From Lachnospiraceae bacterium UBA5902 (GTDB lineage Bacteria > Bacillota > Clostridia > Lachnospirales > Lachnospiraceae), in the NCBI GenBank assembly GCA_002431865.1, contig DJEI01000055.1, positions 19,336-29,035 of the forward strand: a stretch of DNA of 9,700 bases, in the 5' to 3' direction. The notes beneath the pieces were generated by a model. It ran no database searches and was not told the DNA's origin. It worked only from the letters and a program-made list of their open reading frames with translations. Shown one piece after another: positions 1-6,550 of the stretch. Position 1 is the stretch's first letter. Every line of letters begins with the position of its first letter. The translations under genes and the position numbers were made by a program.

Positions 1-630
1 GAACAGCAGCGGTATCATTTTGCGATGAAGATCGAGAATCATATGCGCAGACGCGCCCGTACCAAGACGGATGTATTTGGCAGGGAGAATCTGCCACAGG
101 ATGGCGGATATATCATGTATGCCAACCATCAGGGAAAATATGATGCGCTTGGTATCATGCTGGCACATCCAAAGCCATGTGCGATGCTGTGGGAAGAGAA
201 ATCCGCAGATCGTCTGGTGGCAAGACAGGTATGTGGTCTGGTGGAGGGAACAACCATTTCCTTTGAGGATCCGAAGCAGCAGATTGGTGCACTCAAAACG
301 ATTGCCGAGCGTGTGAAGGATGGAAAACCATATTTGATTTTCCCAGAGGGCGGTTATACGGATAATAAAAATGAGTTACAGGAATTTAAGTCCGGGTGTT
401 TCTCGTGTTCGTTAAAATCCAGAACACCAATCGTTCCGGTGGTGATCTACGATTCGTGGAGGTCGATGGATACGAATACCTTTGAGAAGGTTCGGACACA
501 GGTACATTTCCTGCCGCCGATTCCATATGAAGAATATGGAAAATTGCGAAAGCATGATGTATGCGAATTGGTAAAGAAGAGAATTCAGGAGAAGCTTGAT
601 GAATTAAAAGAAGCAGATCCGAGGAGATGA
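1..630 (+). CDS. PlsC-family 1-acylglycerol-3-phosphate acyltransferase-like protein (5' partial)
   Basis: Probable membrane-associated acyltransferase that transfers a fatty acyl chain to lysophosphatidate or a related glycerolipid. The sequence shows NHQGKYDA, which fits the HX4D catalytic motif (His and Asp four residues apart), and FPEGG, the equivalent of the FPEGTR substrate-binding motif. VPVVIYDSW further on resembles the family's VP-containing motif IV. The frame is open from base 1 through the ATG at 25, and that ATG has no ribosome binding site, so the true start lies upstream. Family members usually carry a hydrophobic N-terminal segment before the HX4D block; it is absent here, presumably outside the window. 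The gene ends in ...GAGGAGATGA, which also holds the ribosome binding site of the patatin-like gene, so the two are co-transcribed. The exact acyl acceptor cannot be read from the sequence. Confidence 0.88.
   Translation, partial: EQQRYHFAMKIENHMRRRARTKTDVFGRENLPQDGGYIMYANHQGKYDALGIMLAHPKPCAMLWEEKSADRLVARQVCGLVEGTTISFEDPKQQIGALKTIAERVKDGKPYLIFPEGGYTDNKNELQEFKSGCFSCSLKSRTPIVPVVIYDSWRSMDTNTFEKVRTQVHFLPPIPYEEYGKLRKHDVCELVKKRIQEKLDELKEADPRR
621..626 (+). promoter_or_regulatory. Ribosome binding site GAGGAG deciding the start of the patatin-like gene
   Basis: GAGGAG directly abuts the ATG at 627, which is too close for use by that codon. It lies 9 bases before the in-frame GTG at 636, a normal spacing. 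This favours GTG 636 as the start. The site sits inside the last codons of the acyltransferase gene. Confidence 0.65.
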
Positions 631-635
631 AAAAC

Positions 636-1484
636 GTGAAGACAGGTATTGTATTAGAGGGCGGCGCGTTCCGCGGGCTTTTTACCGCTGGAGCTTTGGA
701 CTGCCTGATGGATAATCAGATATTATTTGATTATGTGGTAGGAGTATCTGCCGGCGCTGGAAACGCGGTCAATTATCTGGCAGGGCAAAAGGGTCGTACC
801 AAATGGACGATTACCGCAAGCGGAGAAAATGCATATTATGGTGTCAAGCAGATGCGTAAAAGCAAGAAGATGCTTGATTTAGATCGTATGGTGATGGAGT
901 TTTCGCATAAGCAGTATCCATTTGACTTTGAGAAGTTCGTTGCGTCACCATCGGAGGTAGAACTCGTAGTGACAAACTGTGAGACTGGAAAAGCCGAATA
1001 TATCGAAAAGACAGAGGATGAGAAGCGCATGCTGATGGCAGTCAAGGCATCGTGTTCAGTTCCTGTGCTGTGCAATCCGGTTGAATTAGATGGATTCCAT
1101 TATATGGATGGAAGTCTGGCTGATTCGATTCCGGTGAAGCGTGCATTTGAGGTTGGATGTGACCGGGTTGTCTGTATTTTGACAAGAAAACCAGAGGAAG
1201 CACCGACAAACTATGGAAAGATACGCGCGCTGATGCGTACCTATAAGAAGAAATATCCGGCATTTTATGATACGTTGATGCGCAGACGTGAGATGTATGC
1301 AAAGCAGTTAGACCGGATCAACCGATACGAGAAGGAAGGAAAGCTTCTCGTTTTCCGACCGGAGTTAGACAGCATCAGCAAGTTTGAACAGGATAAAGAA
1401 AAGCAGGAAGCATTTTATCAGAATGGATATGATCTGATGGAAGCAAATTTGCAGAAGATGCAGGATTTCCTACAGGGAAAGTAA
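636..1484 (+). CDS. Patatin-like phospholipase / lipid acyl hydrolase
   Basis: Serine-aspartate dyad lipid hydrolase of the patatin family (RssA/YjjU-like bacterial branch), probably releasing acyl chains from phospholipids or other lipids. From the GTG start, the glycine-rich oxyanion motif EGGAFRG is at about residues 8-14, the nucleophile motif GVSAG at 36-40 (Ser38), and the dyad aspartate in DGS at Asp158. No signal peptide or membrane segment is visible, so it is probably cytoplasmic. The length of 282 residues is normal for small bacterial patatins. The C-terminal 80 residues are Lys/Arg/Glu-rich and helical-looking. GTG 636 is preferred over ATG 627 because of the ribosome binding site spacing; the longer form would add only MKN. 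Pairing with an acyltransferase suggests acyl-chain removal and replacement on glycerolipids, but this is inference. Confidence 0.9.
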   Translation: MKTGIVLEGGAFRGLFTAGALDCLMDNQILFDYVVGVSAGAGNAVNYLAGQKGRTKWTITASGENAYYGVKQMRKSKKMLDLDRMVMEFSHKQYPFDFEKFVASPSEVELVVTNCETGKAEYIEKTEDEKRMLMAVKASCSVPVLCNPVELDGFHYMDGSLADSIPVKRAFEVGCDRVVCILTRKPEEAPTNYGKIRALMRTYKKKYPAFYDTLMRRREMYAKQLDRINRYEKEGKLLVFRPELDSISKFEQDKEKQEAFYQNGYDLMEANLQKMQDFLQGK

Positions 1485-1493
1485 TATAAAAAT

Positions 1494-1536
1494 AAAAACG
1501 ACTATCATGCCAGTGATTGGTGTGATAGTCGTTTTT
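1494..1536. terminator. Bidirectional intrinsic terminator between convergent genes
   Basis: The 14-bp arms AAAAACGACTATCA (1494-1507) and TGATAGTCGTTTTT (1523-1536) pair perfectly. A further CCA/TGG pairing lies inside the loop. The arms end in A-runs on one side and T-runs on the other, so the hairpin can terminate the patatin-like gene (stop at 1484) on the + strand and the asparaginase gene (stop at 1556) on the - strand. Confidence 0.88.
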
Positions 1537-1555
1537 GTTTGGTTTCAGGTATAAC

Positions 1556-2677
1556 TTAGTGCTTTTGACTGTATTTGTACCACAGATACATGTAAGCGAC
1601 AAGCGGACTGTATTCTGGCAGAGGGATGATTCCGAGGGATTCATATACTGCCTTGCTGTCGTAATCAGTAGAATATGCAGAGATTCCGGTCAGATAGACC
1701 GGAAGCTTTTTTTGTGCCGCCTGATGGGTGAGTGCAAGCAGGGATGGATTTTTCGTATTGATCGTACCGGAGTGGTATGCGTGGATCAACACTGCGCGTG
1801 CATTGTCTGGCAGATAATACTGCATGCCCGGCATAGATTGGAAGAAGCAGACCGGGCATGCAGTATCGAAGTGGATGGACGATGTATCTGGCGATATCGG
1901 TTCGCACGCGTTGGTCAGGGAGCAGGCATCGGAATCCTTCGGCATTGCAGTCTTGCACAGGCCGGAAAGCTCCTGCAGGACAGGTGCGATTGCATCTGCA
2001 TATGCATCGTAAGAACGTTCGTACAAACTGTCATCGAATGGATGGTGGTTGTAGACGCCAAGTGCATTGTAGATATTCGGTGTGCTTCCGGTGTTGCAGT
2101 AGGCGATGCCGACAGCGGTTGGGAGTAGCGAAAATGCGGATGTATAGTCCGGTGTTGCTATATCGGAAGAATGCGGGGTATAATCGGTTGTCATTGTGCC
2201 AGAAGAATATGGAACATTGTCAGGTATGGTTTGTTTGTTATGTGTGTGCTTCCAGTTGCGGATATAGTCAACGGCAGCAGTGAAATTCGTGAGTCCATTT
2301 GCACGTGGATCGTCCAATATATAATTGCTGGATACGAGTAGGATCGGAACTCTGGCATAGGCAAAACACATACCAAGCGCGGCGGCGGTAAAAGGAAGCG
2401 TATCCGTGCCGTGTGTTACAATGATGCCGTCGATGTTTTTCGTAAGCTGATCACGGATGCAGGCAATCAGCAGATTCAGATGCGAACCATCCATATACTC
2501 ACTCAGGGTTGTATAAGGAGCTTCCGTCTGAAAGTGCGGGATGGCTGCTCCTTTTTTCTTTTGCTCGATGTTGTACATTGCCAGCAGCCGATATGGCATC
2601 TGTGCGTCGGTTGAGACAAAGCTTTGCTGTACAGATGAGCCAATCGTGCCGCCGGTGAAGATAACTGTGATATTCAT
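1556..2677 (-). CDS. L-asparaginase-family protein (atypical)
   Basis: Family role: hydrolysis of L-asparagine to aspartate and ammonia. From the chosen start, the first active-site motif FTGGTIG is at residues 7-13 (nucleophile Thr11) and the second, THGTDT, at 88-93 (Thr91-Asp92). DDPRANGLTNF (122-132) matches the conserved helix after the second motif, and the C-terminal third keeps the family's small domain (PVYLTG, then GI-PL). No signal peptide is seen, so it is cytoplasmic. At 373 residues it is longer than the usual 320-350. Two Ser/Thr/Asp-rich insertions, about 150-180 and 245-275, account for the excess. No lysine occurs between residues 149 and 241, where the triad lysine of the family would be expected. 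The ATG at 2677 is chosen because GGAG lies 7 bases before it; the in-frame ATG at 2695 has no ribosome binding site. It follows the kinase gene by 22 bases and is probably the third gene of that operon. Confidence 0.85.
   Translation of the reverse strand: MNITVIFTGGTIGSSVQQSFVSTDAQMPYRLLAMYNIEQKKKGAAIPHFQTEAPYTTLSEYMDGSHLNLLIACIRDQLTKNIDGIIVTHGTDTLPFTAAALGMCFAYARVPILLVSSNYILDDPRANGLTNFTAAVDYIRNWKHTHNKQTIPDNVPYSSGTMTTDYTPHSSDIATPDYTSAFSLLPTAVGIAYCNTGSTPNIYNALGVYNHHPFDDSLYERSYDAYADAIAPVLQELSGLCKTAMPKDSDACSLTNACEPISPDTSSIHFDTACPVCFFQSMPGMQYYLPDNARAVLIHAYHSGTINTKNPSLLALTHQAAQKKLPVYLTGISAYSTDYDSKAVYESLGIIPLPEYSPLVAYMYLWYKYSQKH
1817..1866. repeat. Perfect 15-bp inverted repeat inside the asparaginase gene
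   Basis: ATACTGCATGCCCGG (1817-1831) and CCGGGCATGCAGTAT (1852-1866) are exact reverse complements separated by 20 bases. The arms are GC-rich with a GCATGC core. In the protein one arm encodes the TACPV stretch that forms part of CPVC, within or beside the second insertion. The other arm encodes the conserved-looking PGMQY. Confidence 0.9.
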
Positions 2678-2684
2678 AAAACTA

Positions 2685-2689
2685 CTCCG
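2685..2689 (-). promoter_or_regulatory. Ribosome binding site CGGAG deciding the asparaginase start
   Basis: On the - strand CGGAG lies 7 bases before the ATG at 2677. It falls inside the reading frame that would begin at the ATG at 2695. That outer ATG is preceded by the A/T-rich end of the kinase gene with no Shine-Dalgarno sequence. Confidence 0.65.
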
Positions 2690-2699
2690 TTTCATTTTC

Positions 2700-4016
2700 T
2701 TATAGTTTTAACATGATATTCGAGATAAATTCATGTTGCTCAGTATAAAAATTCGAGGAACCGTGGTGCTTTTCAGCGGATGCCTGAATCGAGGTCAGAC
2801 CGATTCCACTTTTCTTTTCCTTGGTGGAGATGTATTTCCCATTTCGTTCGCATACGTTGCCGTCGAAGCTGTTTACCATCGTGATATATAGGCAGCCCGG
2901 GGTGTCGAGATCGGCGGACAACCGGATGAAGCGGTCGGGAGATTTCACATGCCTGCAGGCTGTGACTGCATTATCCAGCAGGTTTCCGAAGATCAGGCAG
3001 AGGTCAATATCCGAGACGGTAATTTCCTTTGGTATGCCAACCTGCAGTTTCGTACGGATTCCGTAGCTTTTTGCGATGTCGATATAGTAATGGATGGTTG
3101 CATTGACCACAGGGTTTTCACAGTATGTCGCGGGTGCCTGCACATTAGAGATTTCAGAAGAATACCTGGATATATATTCCTGTAATTTCTCGTATTGTTC
3201 AGTCTGGGATAGTTCATTTAATACAGCAATCGTGTGCTTGAAATCGTGTCGGACGCGGCGGGTTTCATCCAGATATGCCTGCATTTTCTCGTACTGGTCT
3301 GCCTGAAGCTGATACATCAGAGCGGTGGAATCCGCTTCTATCTTCTGGGCGGATGTGACGGCGATGATATACAGCAGGAACTGAAACAGCATAAAGAACA
3401 GGAACAGTACGCCCTCAATTACCATTGCAATCTGGAAGATTCGACCGACGCGGATATTTGCATAATCAATCGGGATCATGTAGATGTTGCAGAAGGTGAT
3501 AATGGCGGGGATTGCCCATGCGATCCGCCAGAACAATAGTGTGTTGAAATTCTCAAACAGCCACTTGAATTTCTGGCGCATGCTGAGAAGTACAGACATT
3601 ATAACAATACTGACTGCGTATTGTATGGTCAAGCCCAGAACGGAATTGTCGCTCAAATTGGAGGTTGGATCAAGCTGCGCGGTAAGATAATCATTCATGA
3701 TGCAGCCAAATGACAGGGCTGCGGTCGCACATAAAAACATATAGAGCAACTTCAGTTTTTCCAATTTGACCATCAAAAAATAAGTGATCAGACAGACGCC
3801 GAGCAGAGGAAAGAAAAACAGGTTCGTATAGTAGGAACCTGACAGGTCAATCCATGCCAGAAGAAAACAGACTGCAACCATGCATGGAAGCAGTATAGGA
3901 TATAGTTTTTTCTGAGGGATAATGAGCCAGTCCGCAACCGGAATGATACACAGAAAGATACCGGGGAGGATGACACCGTATTCGGCAGCCCGATAAAACA
4001 AATTCCCAAAATTCAT
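2700..4016 (-). CDS. GHKL-family sensor histidine kinase (AgrC-like)
   Basis: Membrane sensor that should phosphorylate the LytTR regulator encoded just upstream. Residues 1-220 are mostly hydrophobic and form about six membrane segments separated by short loops, with no large extracellular domain. A short coiled stretch (about 223-255) leads into the phosphoacceptor motif RHDFKH (His257 the likely site). The ATP-binding domain has the N box GNLLDNA (Asn345, Asn349) and a G box GIGLTSI (404-410). This layout is that of AgrC-like kinases, which usually sense peptides. The length of 438 residues is typical. The start ATG overlaps the regulator's stop as ATGA, and a GGGAGGG ribosome binding site lies 5 bases upstream, so translation is coupled. 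No agrB-, agrD- or peptide-precursor-like gene is seen nearby, so the signal is unknown. Confidence 0.92.
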   Translation of the reverse strand: MNFGNLFYRAAEYGVILPGIFLCIIPVADWLIIPQKKLYPILLPCMVAVCFLLAWIDLSGSYYTNLFFFPLLGVCLITYFLMVKLEKLKLLYMFLCATAALSFGCIMNDYLTAQLDPTSNLSDNSVLGLTIQYAVSIVIMSVLLSMRQKFKWLFENFNTLLFWRIAWAIPAIITFCNIYMIPIDYANIRVGRIFQIAMVIEGVLFLFFMLFQFLLYIIAVTSAQKIEADSTALMYQLQADQYEKMQAYLDETRRVRHDFKHTIAVLNELSQTEQYEKLQEYISRYSSEISNVQAPATYCENPVVNATIHYYIDIAKSYGIRTKLQVGIPKEITVSDIDLCLIFGNLLDNAVTACRHVKSPDRFIRLSADLDTPGCLYITMVNSFDGNVCERNGKYISTKEKKSGIGLTSIQASAEKHHGSSNFYTEQHEFISNIMLKL

Positions 4017-4756
4017 GAGAGCCCTCCCTTCGATAAAGCCTTTGTGCGTCGGTTAAACTGGCGTGTGATAAATGCCTGTGTAATGGCAGTTGCATTTTTC
4101 CTGTGAATCGAAAATACCGTGGCATCAGACATCGTGCAGGTTGTATTTTCCATTTGCGAGACATAGTCCAGATTGACGAGTATACCCCGGTTAATCGCCA
4201 GAAACCGTGGATCTTTCGTGAGAAGCGCGGATGCTTCGCGGAATGGCATACGGCAGCGGAACACGTCGCGCCCATGAATCTGCAGATAGTTGGAGTCGGA
4301 CGTGATATAGCGGATATCGGAATATAAAATCGGAATCTGTTTCCGGTCAACCGAGATCACAAATGCCTGAGTATCCGTCGGTTCCTCCTGTGTGATTGCA
4401 AGCTCGTCGAAGAGCCGTGCGATCATATCTGTCGATACAGGCTTTTCCAGATAATCAAATGCGTGTACCCGGAATGCATCAGCACGATGTTCCGGGCTGC
4501 TTGTCAAAAAGATGATCGGTGTACGCGGTGCAATCTCACGAAAGGCAGCTGCCATATCAATTCCGGTTGCATCCTGCAAATAGATGTCGAAGATCACAAA
4601 CGAATATGAAATCTGCGTACAGGCAGAGAGAAATGCGGCACATGTTGCATAGCGGTCACAGGCGATCATGCCACCATGTGTGCGGCTGTAATCCATGATT
4701 GTAGTATATAATTTCTGTAACTCTTCCGGGCTATCATCCACGATGGCAAGCTTCAT
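4013..4756 (-). CDS. LytTR-family response regulator
   Basis: Cytoplasmic DNA-binding regulator, partner of the overlapping kinase. The receiver domain covers about residues 1-120: acidic pair Asp7-Asp8, phosphorylation site Asp57 (VIFDIYL), Thr85 (FLTSS) and Lys105 (LEKP). The LytTR domain occupies about 140-240 and contains IRYITSDSNYLQIH, FREASALL and the late INRGILVNLDYV block typical of this family. The length is 247 residues from the start at 4756. That ATG is preferred to the one two codons earlier (4762) because GAGAGG (4765-4770) is 8 bases from the former but only 2 from the latter. LytTR proteins bind pairs of direct repeats about two helical turns apart; such a pair lies in the divergent region at 4831-4865. 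It is the first gene of the regulator-kinase-asparaginase operon. Confidence 0.93.
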   Translation of the reverse strand: MKLAIVDDSPEELQKLYTTIMDYSRTHGGMIACDRYATCAAFLSACTQISYSFVIFDIYLQDATGIDMAAAFREIAPRTPIIFLTSSPEHRADAFRVHAFDYLEKPVSTDMIARLFDELAITQEEPTDTQAFVISVDRKQIPILYSDIRYITSDSNYLQIHGRDVFRCRMPFREASALLTKDPRFLAINRGILVNLDYVSQMENTTCTMSDATVFSIHRKNATAITQAFITRQFNRRTKALSKGGLS

Positions 4757-4788
4757 ATCCATTTCCTCTCCAAATTGTAATTTTTACC

Positions 4789-4817
4789 ATTGTAGCACAA
4801 TTTTTTATAGGAATCTA
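4789..4817 (-). promoter_or_regulatory. Candidate promoter of the regulator-kinase-asparaginase operon
   Basis: On the - strand a good -10, TACAAT (4789-4794), stands 17 bases after a poor -35, TAGATT (4812-4817). It would give a leader of about 26 bases ahead of the regulator start. The weak -35 is compatible with activator dependence. A second TACAAT at 4774-4779 is an alternative -10. Confidence 0.4.
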
Positions 4818-4830
4818 TGCGTTGGAATGA

Positions 4831-4865
4831 CATTTCGTCCCAGAAAAATGCATTTCGTCCCAGAA
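4831..4865. promoter_or_regulatory. Paired 15-bp direct repeats, candidate LytTR operator
   Basis: CATTTCGTCCCAGAA occurs exactly at 4831-4845 and again at 4851-4865, a period of 20 bp, close to two DNA turns. LytTR regulators characteristically bind two direct half-sites about 20-22 bp apart, and a LytTR gene lies immediately to the left. The pair ends 3 bases before a -35-like TTGACG facing the surface-protein gene. It is 13 bases from the candidate -35 of the regulator operon on the other side. The repeat is seen directly; its role as an operator is inference. Confidence 0.68.
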
Positions 4866-4868
4866 GTA

Positions 4869-4897
4869 TTGACGAACGTGCCAATGCATGATAAGAA
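4869..4897 (+). promoter_or_regulatory. Candidate promoter of the surface-protein gene
   Basis: TTGACG (4869-4874) matches five of six -35 consensus bases. After 17 bases comes a weak -10, TAAGAA (4892-4897), preceded by an extended -10 TG dinucleotide at 4889-4890. The upstream repeat pair almost touches the -35, the usual position for a LytTR activator. The leader would be about 60 bases. Confidence 0.45.
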
Positions 4898-4965
4898 AAA
4901 AGATATAAAAAATGTAAAGAAGGTAATATTTAGGATAGAAAAGTTCTAAATAGTAGGAGAGGAAA

Positions 4966-6447
4966 ATGAAAGTGAGAGAGAAATTAGCACGAAAGGTGAT
5001 GGCAGTCGTGATAGCGGCAGCCGCTGTGTTTGCGATGAGCGGAGGGACGAAGGTTGCCACGGTGAAAGCAGAAGACGAAGCCGCGGAAGTAATTGATAGT
5101 GCCGGAACGAGTGTAGGAAAATATGGTTCGCTTGGAGAAGCAGTAAGTCATGCAGGTAATAATTACACAATTAAAGTATTGAAAAGCTCAATTGGGGGAG
5201 ATGTACTGAGCGTTGGAGATAAAAATCTTACAATTGATCTGAATGGAAACAATCTTGTGATTTCCTCCATTTCGACTAGTAGGGGATTGACAATAAAGAA
5301 TGGAACAATGTTAACAGATATTGACAATGCCAGTTCATCCGGGGATTACGGAACACTTGTTGTAGACAATGCGATGTTAACATTACCAAACGGCATGCAA
5401 TGGATGTCGGATGGCGGCATGCAGGTGAAAAATGGAAGTACAGTTAGTTTGTTATCAGGATTGTTTAGTTTGACGAAGCTGTCTATGGATCAAGATTGTG
5501 TATTTTCTGTTGCGTGTAACAGTGGAATTTTTAATTATGGAAGACCGGGGAATGGATTTGAAGCGGTAAAAGAGTTTCTTCCAGAGGGATATTCGGTGGG
5601 AGTATATTTCAATGGAACGGATAACATCCAGACTATTAAAGATGAAAATGGAAATAACGCAACGAATTATGTACTTCGTTATCGCAGACTCTCCGATTCC
5701 CAGCTTTCCGTTACATTGGATCCGGACACTTACGTCTATGATGGCAATGAAAAAAGACCAGCTGTGACAGTGTCCTATGAGGGACAGACACTGACAGAGG
5801 GCGTAAGCTACACACTCACTTATGCCAATAACAAAAATGCAGGAACCGCGAGTGTAACCATTGATGGAAAGAATAGCTTGCATGGGCAGATTGTGAAAAA
5901 CTTCACCATCAAAAAGGCAAATCAGAATGCACCGACAGGATTGACACCGACAGCGGAATCAGACGATGGGAAAAAAGATGGACAGATTGCAAATCTGACA
6001 ACTGCGATGGAATACAGTGTGGATCAGACAAACTGGACCGCTTGCACAGGCACGATGCTGACGAAGCTTTCTGCTGGTGATTATTACGTAAGATATAAGG
6101 AAACTTCAAATTATTTCGCTTCTCCGTCTACAAAAGTTGTGGTTGCAAAGGGCACCGTTCCGGCGACAACCGGAACGCAGACCACAACGGAAACGGAGAC
6201 AACAGAAGCTGCGACAACACAGACATCGGGGACAACTGAGACTACGACAACTCAGCAGACATTGGTGGAACAGCCGAATGCCAGCACAACACAGGCTGAC
6301 ACGGAGAAGACAACAGAGCCGAATAAGAAGGCAGATTCTGCAACGGCTACCGGTGATGCATATCCATTGGCAATCATGGTTACCTTGATGCTTGGTGCAG
6401 GTGTTTGTATCACAGGCATGATTCGCAGAAGAAAGAAGAATAGTTAA
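4966..6447 (+). CDS. Secreted surface protein with Ig-like repeats and C-terminal wall-anchor-like region
   Basis: Exported cell-surface protein of unknown function, 493 residues. A basic start followed by VMAVVIAAAAVFAM forms a signal peptide, with likely cleavage after VKA at about residue 35. Residues 45-235 contain short beta-strand repeats (NLTIDLNGN, LTIKNGT, LVVDNAML, MQVKNGS) resembling a right-handed beta-helix. Residues 248-318 form an Ig/MBG-like module (YDGNEKRPAVTVS, EGVSYTLTYANNKNAGTASVTI). Residues 321-395 form a second one (MEYSVDQTNW, LSAGDYYVRYKETSNYFASP), a type common in Firmicutes adhesins. A Thr-rich stalk (400-460) follows, then ATATGD, a hydrophobic segment (466-485) and IRRRKKNS, laid out like a sortase signal but without the Leu-Pro of LPXTG. 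AGGAGAGG at 4955-4962 is the ribosome binding site. It is divergent from the LytTR operon and is probably controlled by it. Confidence 0.85.
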   Translation: MKVREKLARKVMAVVIAAAAVFAMSGGTKVATVKAEDEAAEVIDSAGTSVGKYGSLGEAVSHAGNNYTIKVLKSSIGGDVLSVGDKNLTIDLNGNNLVISSISTSRGLTIKNGTMLTDIDNASSSGDYGTLVVDNAMLTLPNGMQWMSDGGMQVKNGSTVSLLSGLFSLTKLSMDQDCVFSVACNSGIFNYGRPGNGFEAVKEFLPEGYSVGVYFNGTDNIQTIKDENGNNATNYVLRYRRLSDSQLSVTLDPDTYVYDGNEKRPAVTVSYEGQTLTEGVSYTLTYANNKNAGTASVTIDGKNSLHGQIVKNFTIKKANQNAPTGLTPTAESDDGKKDGQIANLTTAMEYSVDQTNWTACTGTMLTKLSAGDYYVRYKETSNYFASPSTKVVVAKGTVPATTGTQTTTETETTEAATTQTSGTTETTTTQQTLVEQPNASTTQADTEKTTEPNKKADSATATGDAYPLAIMVTLMLGAGVCITGMIRRRKKNS

Positions 6448-6485
6448 TTGTGAATAGGACTCAAGTAGAATGATTGCAGAAAATA

Positions 6486-6521
6486 GGAGCAGGATATCAA
6501 AATCCTGCTCCTTGATTTTTT
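6486..6521 (+). terminator. Intrinsic terminator of the surface-protein gene
   Basis: A perfect 10-bp stem, GGAGCAGGAT (6486-6495) with ATCCTGCTCC (6502-6511), has a 6-base loop and is followed by TTGATTTTTT. It lies 39 bases after the surface-protein stop and separates it from the cobalamin operon. Confidence 0.93.
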
Positions 6522-6550
6522 GGACAAAATAAATTATGTGGTATAGCACG

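Noticed and set aside
1535..2128. A 197-codon + strand ORF antisense to the asparaginase gene.
   Set aside because: It starts in the terminator stem, has no ribosome binding site, and overlaps a gene with clear family motifs. Its Cys/Arg-rich composition is that of a shadow frame.
4774..4800. ATTGTA repeated 15 bp apart and a small ATTGT-AGC-ACAAT palindrome upstream of the regulator gene, considered as an operator.
   Set aside because: It is short, A/T-rich and likely by chance. The motifs coincide with candidate -10 elements, and the spacing does not suit LytTR binding.
4884..4949. A 21-codon ORF on the + strand between the operator and the surface gene, rich in Lys, which could look like a signal peptide precursor for the kinase.
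   Set aside because: It has no ribosome binding site, and the predicted -10 of the surface-gene promoter lies inside it. It has no leader or double-glycine motif.
6178..6330. ACA/ACG-rich repetitive DNA, considered as a separate repeat element.
   Set aside because: It is in frame and encodes the Thr-rich stalk of the surface protein, so codon and residue bias explain it.
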